A stretch of 64,000 bases of DNA. It comes from Eudorina sp. 2006-703-Eu-15 (Eukaryota > Chlorophyta > Chlorophyceae > Chlamydomonadales > Volvocaceae). The position numbers and the translations under genes are program-made. The notes below the pieces were generated by a model that did no database searches, was not told where the DNA came from, and was given only the letters and a program-made list of their open reading frames with translations. Below are positions 24,801-34,250 of this stretch, in pieces (position 1 is the stretch's first letter; each line of letters begins with the position of its first letter). The DNA lies in contig BDSI01000104.1 in NCBI GenBank assembly GCA_003117195.1, positions 116,298-180,297 on the forward strand, read 5' to 3'.

Positions 24801-27800
24801 AAAACAGATGTTGGGCACACCCGTCATTCCCCCGTACGTGCCGCCGTACATAGGCTGCTGCTGCATGCAGGCTGCATCACTCGCTGATGCCAATGCTAAT
24901 CCTGAAACGTACGACGTGCTGCGCGTGCATATATGCGCAGGCACGTCATCATTGTCAGGCTAGGCGACGCACGCCTGGCGCCCTTACTTCTTCGTCTTCG
25001 TGTATTCCCTAGCTACCTCGTGACCACGCACCACCCGCGTTAGTTTCACATGCATGGTCATTGCTGGTGACCCATGGGTCCGTTGGGAAATCCTAGTTGG
25101 GCCCCTATGTAGTTGGGCCCGGCACCCCTGCCTGGATGGACGTTTTGTGGAGCCCAATCCTCCATGTCTGGGATACTCGACACCTGCAGCGAAATTCGAG
25201 TCGGCTGGATGTCTGCGAGCCCCGTCTCCAGCCTCACTCCCTTGCCTACTAATCCCAACGGTGCGTGGTACTTAGATCTAGCGCGTGGCGGCCGTACATG
25301 CTGACTCCGTCGAGTTGCCCGAATAGCCGTTACGGCAGACCAACGGACGGGACGGGTCGGTACGTGCTCGTACGTACCGGACACATCGACGGGAACCAGA
25401 CGAGGACGACTGGCAGGCAGGCAGGCGAGGCAGCTACCTCTCGTTTATTTTCGGCTGATATACATACAATAATTATGTTTCCGACAACTGTGCATACATG
25501 CATGCCGCCATGCAACCGGAAGCAAGCAGTACGGCTCGTACGGCTCACCCTGCCACGCCATTGCTCGTCCACCCGGGCCCCAAAGCGCAGCAGCGCCTCG
25601 CAGAACTGGGGCAGGTCGTACATGGCTGCACAGTGGAGGATGGGCTGGTCCTGCACGCGCGCGGTAGGTACGGCAACGAACAACAGTCGTCGATGGGCTA
25701 CTCGTGCGTGCAACACGTACGCTCTTGCTGCGCGCCCGTAACTTTTCGAAACCAAGGTCTATCTGTAACGTTATTTAGAAGTAAGCAAGGCAAGGTCTAT
25801 CTGTTTGCAAAGCAATCGTTGGCGCGGACGGGGCCCACTGTTAACATGATTGATTCATGGCAGGCAAAGCTACACCGACCCCCGCCCCGGCTTCGTGCTT
25901 ATCAACAGCTAAGCTGCTCTCAGGTAGGAGGCAAGATACAGAACTGCGTGGCAGTGATTATATTGCGAATCTGTGCAACATACATTAGTGGGGACGCATT
26001 CGCTGCTTTGTAGCACATTTGTTCATATTGCCGTACATGCTGTACCTTTACCTGATAATCTGTGTTGGGGTCACGGATGTTCGGGTCGGCTCCTTTGGCC
26101 AGCAGACGTTTGAACCGTTGCAGGTTCCCTTGAAACAGGGCGTGGAACAATGGCACGTCGCCAGTCTGCGGGCGGGGACACAAAACAACCAAAACTCGAA
26201 GTGTGAACGAACAAACAGTCTGCTGGTTGTGCGATCGCGTGCGTCGAAGCGCGCGAGCGAACATGGGCGAAAGCAAATGCAGCAGGATATCCCAAGGATA
26301 CCCCCGTGCGTGAAGTGCGTGAAGGCGCGCCGTCGAGTCGCGCAGCGAGTTGATTGGCTTCGCAACCATACATACCCAACGTTACATGTACAACACACAG
26401 CAGCAGCATTTAAGGAAATTAGGCTTGGACCAAGGTTGGGCTACAAATGCTGATGTGCACGAGGCGATTTCCGTCCGTGACCCTCCCCTCCCCCCGTGCA
26501 AGTGCGGCAACCCGCATGAGATAGGTCTGGGGACAGCAAGACAAGAGGCAGGGAGGGATGCGGCGCCCGGTCCGCTTATCCGGGCTCCCTATCGCACCTC
26601 GTCCGGCGAGTTCAGGTCCTCTCCCGTCCCGGAGGCCGCTGAGCCACCAGCAGCAGCAGAGGCAGCTGTGGCCGCCCTCCCCATCACCCGCTCATCCGAC
26701 ACCTCCTCGCACTCGTCCTCCCCGTCCGAGTACGCGGCCCGGTGCCCCCCGCTGCCCCGCCGCTCCCGCTCCTCCTCCGTCGCCGGCTGCCGCACACAAC
26801 TGTCAACCTCTTTCTCCTGCTGCGCCGCGGCGGCCGCCGTCCGTCTCTCCTCCTCAAGCTGCCGCACCCTCTCATCCAGCCGCTGCATGGACTGCTGCTG
26901 CCCCTGCTGCAGCAGTAGCAGCGAAGCGACCCGGCCGTCGCCCTCCGCCACCCTGGCCTGCAGCCGCCTGACCGCCTTCCTCGCCGCCGCCAGCTCCCGC
27001 TGCATCTGGTCAAGTAGTGGCGGCGGCATCGGGTTACTCGTTGACGGTGGTTCGCGCTGCGCGGGCGACTGCTGCCGCTGGGGCGGCTGCCGCGAAGCCT
27101 GCTGCTGCAGCTGCTGCAGCTGCTGCAGCTGCTGCTGGATAGTGGCTGTAGCTTCCTCCGTCAGCAGCTGTAGCATTCGGTCCAGCAGTGCGCTCTCCTC
27201 CGTCTGCAAGCAGTGAGGCAGAGAGGCGGGGTTCATCGGAGTTGCAAATGAACGGAACGAGACGGGACGTCCAGCAGGGGGCCAAACAGCTTGCCGAATG
27301 ACGGGCCATGTACGTCTGCGGGACAGATGTCGTACACTGACGAAGACGACGAGCGAGGGGGTGATCGAGCGAGCGAGCACTTGGCTTATATAAGCGAGCG
27401 CAGGCTGATGAGGCAACAGCTAGCCGACGCGCTGCGTTTGAGAGTAGGTAGCAAGAGCGAGAGGTCAAGAGTAAGGAGGTCAGAGCGAGAGGTCAAGAAT
27501 GAAGAGGAAAGGCGCGGGAGGTGCAATCAGCTCGCTTTCTTGCTGCAGGTACATACAATCCTCAACGACGTCCGCTGCGAACCGCTCCGCCGCTTCGTGG
27601 AAATAGAGCACATACACGGCGTGCGGGCACGCACTCGCGCATTCCCGCACGCGTTCGTGCAGCCAACGCGCACATCCACCCACGCCGCGAACACCCACCC
27701 GCTGATGTCCTACAACGCATTCAGGGCGGTGTACGGCGGAACGCGCGACGGCGTTGCAACCACGCATCTCCGTCGCTCACGCACTCCGACGGACACAGCC

Positions 27801-28526
27801 GGCTGCTGGCACGTCCCCCCATGCCCCCCATGCCACCCCTTATCACGGATGTTGCAGCGGACCCCGAGGGTCATCGGTGACTTCCAGCCACCCCATTATT
27901 GTCGTACTTTAATCTGCAGGAGGGTCTCCAGGTGCAGCTTCTCCTGCTCGGCGCTGCGGAGTGCCGTACAGGCCGCGTCCGACAAGGAGCCGGGGGGCGA
28001 GGCAGCAGCAGGTCCCTCGCGGCGGCCGGGGGGCTGGATCTGAGGGCGGGAAGCAGCCGCCGGCAGCAAGGGGGGTACACCAGCGACATGCACGGTGAGG
28101 AGTGGAACCGGGGACGTACGGCCGACCAAGGCACCTGTCTAGGCACCTGTCTAGGCACCTGAGGGTGTGTACGTTTCCACGCAGCGAGCAGCAGACTAGT
28201 AGTAGAGGCCCCGGGGTCTACAGCCCACGAAGTCGCAGCCTTGCTCGCCCATTTGGTCGGTCGGTCGGCGTCCCCGGCCCCGGCCTTCGTTTGTGTTCAG
28301 CGTGGACCTCGCTCACCGTCAGCATTTGGTCGTACAGAGTACGGATCCATTCCAGGTCGTTGCGCAGCTGCTCCATACTCGGCTTCGACGCGCTGGCACG
28401 CGGCTCGGGGTTGTGGCCGGAATCCGCTTGGTTCACCGTACTGTCCGTACTGTTCGTGCAGTCCTCCGGGGGCGCGGAAAGGTCGCCGGGCAGGGTGTCC
28501 GGAAGCCATGGCGGCGACAACTGCAT
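21832..28526 (-). CDS. Coiled-coil plus ankyrin-repeat protein, paralog A (about 630 aa)
   Basis: Twelve phase-0 exons: 28526-28317, 28039-27908, 27203-26598, 26165-26052, 25650-25549, 24665-24570, 24048-23950, 23802-23716, 23489-23376, 22993-22892, 22502-22404, 21963-21832 (stop). The ATG at 28526 is the chosen start. The N-terminal exon has PSMEQLRNDLEWIRTLYDQM and the next ends AEQEKLHLETLLQIK. The 202-codon exon is coiled coil with Gln and acidic tracts (SALLDRMLQLLTEEATATI, RELAAARKAVRRLQARVAEG). Single-exon ankyrin units follow, e.g. PLFHALFQGNLQRFKRLLAK, NTPLMRAVADEDLEMTRLLL, ETALAAAVRTGSVAMVRELL and NTPLHNAVLRGWISEVKLML, with capping half units at 23802 and 21963 (KTPEDLAPRDHAKLSALLRT). 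The second half of the ankyrin block repeats the unit order of the first. The intron after 22892 starts with GC (CAG|GCAAGC). Likely an adaptor or scaffold; partner unknown. Confidence 0.82.
25069..25080. repeat. Palindrome GACCCATGGGTC
   Basis: Exact copy in the long intron between the exons 25650-25549 and 24665-24570 of ankyrin paralog A. Confidence 0.9.
27850..27881. repeat. Dispersed GACCC/GGGTC repeat
   Basis: Reads TGTTGCAGCGGACCCC then GAGGGTCATCGGTGAC. It lies in the intron between exons 2 and 3 of ankyrin paralog A, the same intron as the copy in paralog B, but in the opposite orientation. Confidence 0.75.
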
Positions 28527-28608
28527 GTTCCATGGCCAGCCGCCCTCCGCGTCTTTGTACGACGGCGCGTCGCGGACTGGCTGGGCCGCCGACGCTTTAG
28601 CCGCACGC

Positions 28609-28620
28609 GACCCATGGGTC
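28609..28620. repeat. Palindrome GACCCATGGGTC
   Basis: Exact copy 83 bp upstream of the ATG chosen for ankyrin paralog A. The minus-strand ATG inside it opens MGRVRLK, similar to the MGRRRRG at the equivalent palindrome of paralog B. Confidence 0.9.
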
Positions 28621-29683
28621 GGAGGCCGCGTCGGCGGCGCGCCCGCGACTGGCGGTCGAGTGGACTCCGGCGGCGACGACTGTATTTCTCAAGCGCGGGG
28701 ATTGGCAGGCAGGCAAGCCGGGTTAGGGTTGATCATGATCGACATCGCGACGGCTAGGAACGGGCGCCTTTGCGATAGGGTGGCGCGTGAATAAGTACAG
28801 GTAGGGATAGGTAGACTCGTGCGACAGGTTGGGTCCCTAGGTTGCACTCGGGAGCGCGCGCACGCGCCTTTCGGCTCTCCGTGAATGCTTGTTGCCAGGC
28901 GTGGCTTCAACTGGCTGTCCCTTGTGCATTGGTCAGACAAGAAAAAAACGGGCTCGGAGGGGCTCGAGCACCGCGCCGCAGCTGCCCGGCGCGGCGGTGC
29001 TCGGCCGGGCGTCTTCACCGCCCCCAATCACCCACCGGTGAAAGGTCCAGGTCGTCATCGCTCAAAGCGCGCGAAGCCCCGCGCAGGCGCGTCCACCGGC
29101 GAGTCCGAAGTGCCGGCGGCTCAGCCCAGCGTCCGAGACCGCGCTCAGTTCGGCCCGCAGCAGCAGCAGCCGCAGCAGGAACGGCAGTCCCTCGGAAGCC
29201 TGCGCTAACGCGTCGTGAAAGGTAATTTGTCTGAAACGTTTTGGGGAACCGCGGGCAAGCCGGCGCCGTCGTGGCCATTGCGATGCGACTCCCGGAATAT
29301 GATTATTCACAGCGAAAGGCTGATGTCCTTTTTGGGATTGCGTGGTGCGATGCCGATGTGCCGAATCAAAACCGGTTGTTTTTTTATGTGTGCTCAGTCG
29401 TCTGCGTGTACGGTTCGAACGATTTGCGCGCGATTCCGGATGACGTAACTCGTCGCGGCCGACCGAACACCCACCGCCGGCGCCAACACATGAAGTTGTC
29501 AAAGACTCGTTTTTCTGCAGGCACGGAAGATCCCTAACCGGAGCCGCTCCACGAATGTAGTGCCATGCCAAATGCCCCAGTCGGGCCTTACACAGCGTTC
29601 GAAACACGCACGCCGACCGGCGTGTGAGAGGCCGCGGAACGACCGGATCCAGTCGCACCACCATCGATTTGGGTCGTGGAAGC

Positions 29684-29737
29684 CCCTACCCTGGCGAAGC
29701 CCCCACCCTGGCGAAGCCCCCACCCTGGCGAAGCCCT
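29684..29737. repeat. 17-bp minisatellite, three units
   Basis: Three tandem copies of CCCACCCTGGCGAAGCC (the first slightly divergent), intergenic. Confidence 0.9.
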
Positions 29738-30234
29738 AGGCCTCCGATCCGCGCCGATTTATACCCGGCCAGGTCCAACCCATATGACATTGAAGTCCAA
29801 CACCGGAGAGCATCGCCTCATGCACGGGCGTTTCCGTGGGGGTCAATCTGTGCTGGGTTCACCCGGATCCGCTGTGCTGGGCTTGTCCTTTGTTCTCGTT
29901 GGCCCCTGGCACGATTGCCACCCATTGACCTACAGCCTCTAAGGGGGGATCGCACACCACCAAACCCCGGTTACCAGCTCACCAAGGCGCCGGTCGAAAC
30001 ACTGCGACGCCGCACGTTTTCTTGTGACGGCAACCGACTACGCGCCTCCCCTGGTCAGCGGTCAAGCGCGCACGGACCCCGCCGCGCCTTCCCTGGAGCG
30101 CTTCTGCCCCGCCTTTCCGCACCCCGAGGACACGACACCGCCACACCTGGCCAGGCGCCTCGGCCTAAATGCGCAGTGATACCAAAATACGAAATCCGCG
30201 GACGCCCACCATCATGCGTTCCATCATCATCCCA

Positions 30235-31583
30235 TCACCGCCTCATCACGACCGCCAGTGCCCTGATGGTGGCCCGCGCTGACCTAGCCTGGCGCTGCAG
30301 CTGCGACTGCGACTGCGGCTGTGACCCGCGGGTCGGCTGCTCGGCCGATCCGGGATCCGACGTTTCTGCAGGCGGCGGTGGGTCGCCCTCGCACAGCCCA
30401 TCCAGGGCCGCCAGCAGAGTTGAGCAGTTCAGGACCTGGTGCAGGCCCTGCAGGTACGACACCGGCGGCGGGGCCGAATCGGTTACAAACAGGCCCAGTA
30501 CGAACCCGCTCTCCCGGTGGCGGGGTCGCTTGGCCGGTCGCAGTGGTGACATGGGGTCACGTGTCCACTCGGTGGCGGGGCCGCTTGGCCGGTCATTGTG
30601 CACGCACTGGGTCGGTCGCTTAGGCAGGGTCAGCGCAGCCGGCGAACGCGGGGAAGGATGTCGGTGGGCACACCCCGAAATCCCCAAGGATGCGATGCAT
30701 CTTGAGGAACCAGTGACGTGCGGTGCGGTACTTGCACATCACAACCCCCCCGTGGACCGCCAGCGCCTCACCTTGCCAGTCAGAACGAGCTCCTGAGGGC
30801 GGCACACAGCAGGCAGTTGAACCGCGGTGCCACAAGATGGGTCATGGGACGGCATCATCAAGGCAAATCACGGGCGGACGGGCGGGCCACGAGGGGATCA
30901 ACGGGTTAGCACGACGGGGTCCGTTTCCACGCTTACGGGTTTCACAAACAACAGAAAGCATTGCAGGAAGGGCAACAGCAAGACTAACAAAACCCCGCCC
31001 TGCCATCCTACCGCCAGTACTCACTCCCCGGTTCCTCTGAACACCGAGATCCCCAAGTCGCATGCCGGCAGCCAACGACCACGCGCGCGCTTTCCCTGTC
31101 CCTTGTACCTTCCCCGCCCCTGCCGACTCCCTACGAGGTGCCTAGGTGACATTGAACTGGCGCCCTGCCGACCCCGCACACGGCAGCACTCCTGCCTTGC
31201 CACCGACAACGACACGGCACCACGCACAACGAAGCGGAGGGCAGTCCGGGACCAAAGACGGCAGCCGTCAGCCGCACCTGCACCAGCTGCAGCGCCGGCG
31301 CGCGCACCGCCGGCGCGCCGTGCCCCAGCGCCGCCGCGAGCGCGCCCGCGACGCCGCGCATCCCCGCCAGCCGGGCCCTCGCCTCGGAGCTGACTCGCGT
31401 CATGGTGACCAACAGCCCCAGCCCTGAGACCAGCAGCTGCTGCTCCAGGGAGGCGGTGGCGGCCGCCCTCAGCTGCCCCACCAGCACCGCCATCAGGCCC
31501 GAGGACAGCAGCTGGCGACCCACCTGGAGCCGGGTTGGGTTGGGTTGGGTTGGGTCGGTTCGGGTCAATTTCGGTCGGTTCGG

Positions 31584-31654
<71 letters not shown>

Positions 31655-33321
31655 GCTGAGGTGCAGTGGGCCCGGGCCGAATTGGGTCAGATCAGGTCAG
31701 GTCGGGTCGGGTCAGGTCAATGCGGGTTGAGCTAACGGAGGTCCATCATAGTGGCTGCGCGGGTACATCGCAGCATGGTCACATCGCTTCCAGACGCCAT
31801 GTGAGGAGACCAGACCCAGATCACCTCGGGTGCCAGCGCCAGGTACGACAACGTGTTGTACGCCACCAGGCTCTGCGGAGCGCCCTCCGAAACCGCCTCC
31901 ACCAGCGCCCCCGGCAGGTCAGGCGCCGCGGAGGCCGCCGTCGCCGCCAGCGACGCGGCGCCCTCGTAGCCGCCCCTCACTCGCATGAAGCAGCTGCAGG
32001 CCAGGGAGGGTCCGGGGCGGGGCGCGCCGGGGGCCGTGAAGGCGCGGGAGGGCGTCCCGAACGACCGGCACGCGTGTTGGTCCTGGCGCACGCGCTGTTG
32101 GGTCTTAAGCTCGGCGGTTCCGCTGTCCTCGTTCTAACCGCTGCCCGCATCATCACTGTCGCTGTGCCGCCCGTGTCCCCTCGGTCTTAACCCTACACAA
32201 ACACAGGTGCCCTGGTATCCACTCACCCGTTGAGCAGGTGGAACGCCATGGCCGCTTTCACCGCATCCGACGCCGCCGAAGCAGCTGCCCCTGCCTGGGC
32301 GTAATGCACCGCCTGCTGCTCCAGGGGCAGCGCGCTGACGTCATCGCCATCTGCGCGCGCGCCCCCGCCGGCGCCGGACGTGCCGACGGGGGCGCCCCCG
32401 TTCGCGGCACTCGCCTGGGGCTGCGACGGCCCCGCGCCACTGCGCCCCACGCCGGTGCTGCCAGCCACAGGGAGCCCTCCCACCGCGAGCACCGCTGGGG
32501 CGCTGCCCGACCTGTTGGACGGGATCCGTTGCTGAAATCAGCTGAATTTCTGGGTCAACCTCACGCTGGGTTCCGTGCTAACTGCCAAGCTGCGTTGCTC
32601 GATCCTCGATGGTCCTCCGGTTTTTTGTCAGGTCAGGAAGCGAGACACCCGCCCAAGTAAAAGGTGGGCTGGCACGAGGCCCCAGGGGCAGCCTCGGGAA
32701 GGGTTAGGCGGGAACCTGCGCTGCCGCACCGGCTCCGCTCCTTACCTTGCGCGCACCGCGGCCACACCAGTCCCAGCCGGCGTGCCGTGGGATGACGACG
32801 ACGACGCCGACGATGTCGTTCCGGGTCTCATGGTCGGGCCGCCAGCTCCCCCGCCGCCGCTGCCCGCGCTCCCAGGTCGCCGCACCTGACCTGCCGGGAC
32901 CTGCTGTCGTGCGGCGCCCGCGGCGCCGTCCGCTACCTCCCCCCTGGAGCCGCGAAGGGCTGACTGCGGTCGCTGCCGCTGTGCAGGACCCGACGGCGCC
33001 CGCTGGCCGTCCACGACTTGAACGGTGGAGGATGGTGCCGGGCTCCTTTGCTGATTCGAGCTGCTTTCCCCTTGGGTTGACCCAAAGCTTGCGGAAGTTG
33101 GCCGTGGCGGCCGGCAGGGCGTGGCCCCAGATGCACCGCCATGCGTGATCGATCTCGAGTGGGGGCCGGGTTGGTGATCAAACGGGCCGCTGGCGCCGAA
33201 GCCTTCTGTGTGGCGCTGCACCGTCGCCGCCGCCTGATTTCCGCCGCGGCCTGCAGACGGCGGGAAGGCGGAGGCGGAGGTGTCCTCCCGGCGGCGGGAC
33301 AGCTTGTCCTGTGGATCACCG
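30235..33321 (-). CDS. Unrecognised protein with a Ser/Gly/Pro-rich N-terminus and Ala/Leu-rich helical (ARM-like) C-terminus
   Basis: Exons: about 33321-32746 (acceptor inferred after GATCCACAG), 32511-32227, 31993-31825, 31523-31278, a 21-nt microexon 30792-30772, and 30447-30235 (stop). All joins after the first keep frame. The first exon is low complexity, with many Ser, Pro and Gly. The later ones read ALPLEQQAVHYAQAGAAA-like, PGALVEAVSEGAPQSLVAYN, LMAVLVGQLRAAATASLEQQ and GLHQVLNCSTLLAALDGLCE, a leucine pattern suggestive of helical repeats such as armadillo. The start codon and first exon(s) were not found: an in-frame TGA lies just upstream. The C-terminus is Gln/Arg-rich and ends AVVMRR. 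Function unknown. Confidence 0.6.
31587..31652. repeat. (TA)n microsatellite
   Basis: About 33 TA dinucleotides, bounded on both sides by TCGGCTGA and set in GGGTT/GGGTC-rich sequence, in the intron between the exons 31993-31825 and 31523-31278. Confidence 0.97.
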
Positions 33322-34250
33322 CCTCCCGTCCTCGGGACGGTGGTGTGCCCGCCGCGAAGGCCCTTCCCGTAAGATCATATTGGACGCCCAGGCGCCGGTA
33401 ATGCACACAGCGAGTCACTGAACTAATGGGCCGCGGACCAAACCGTTGGACAATATGGTCGGGTGCTGACTGTCTAATGGATTCTTTTTACGTTGTAATT
33501 TATTAAGGCCGTGTGAGCGAGCGGAAGAGCTTAGGCAGTGGGGGTCAACTGCGAGTCTCGTGTGAACGTGCAGAAGTGCCTCTGGAGTCGTTAGGATTGT
33601 TGTTTGTTGTTCAACATTACCAATAACAAAATTCACCATTGCAGCTTCCAACGTTGCAGATGTCTGCCTATAGTCAAGAGGTTGGAACGGTTGGAACTAA
33701 CGACCACGGCCGGTCTTCATCGTCTTTCTAACTCGCGGCCTCGACAAAAGTTGTTCGGATCATTAGCTTGACACTTATCAATCCAATGTTTTGTGCGAGA
33801 TTTTCCAGGACAATGGCAGGAAAAGATGGAGCGGCAGCGAAGAGGGTGGGCGAAGCGTCCTGATATAAAGTTTCTTGGTACATTATATGTACTTAGGAGG
33901 TCAGACGCGATAGCGCTTTTACGTGCGTCGTTATAGGCAGCAGTCAAAATCGGACCTCCGTATGCAGTACCATGTCGCCACCGCACGCCAGTTATTACAG
34001 TTGTCGCTGTATGCGAGGAATTTTCATGCCTTTGTACTAGTGCGTCTAGCTTAGCAGTGTTTTTGGGTTTTGGTGCACTATCGTTCAGCGGAGGGCCGTG
34101 CCACACGAGTCGCGATGTCTGTGCTTAACCCACGCATGTCCGCGCTTAATTGATGTTAGATATGCATTCCTGAAAATAATTTCAGCAATAACGGTTTGAT
34201 TTCGCTGGCGTTACTCACCCATCTTCAAAGCCAGTCTGGCGTGTTGCTAA
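33322..34250. other. Divergent intergenic region
   Basis: Lies between the minus-strand gene ending at 30235 and the plus-strand C2/LysM gene. It should carry both promoters plus the missing 5' exon(s) of the former. No further gene seen. Confidence 0.5.

Larger units (their letters stand above)
28527..30234. other. Interval between ankyrin paralog A and the next gene
   Basis: Expected to hold the promoter of paralog A. Minus-strand 29215-29062 reads like protein (ASEGLPFLLRLLLLRAELSA) before a stop, but no flanking exon joins it. 29684-29737 is a three-unit minisatellite. I see no other supported feature. Confidence 0.45.

Noticed and set aside
29062..29215. Minus-strand coding-like segment ASEGLPFLLRLLLLRAELSA ending in a stop
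   Set aside because: No acceptor or partner exon joins it to the neighbouring genes, and the high GC makes open frames common. Not annotated as a gene.
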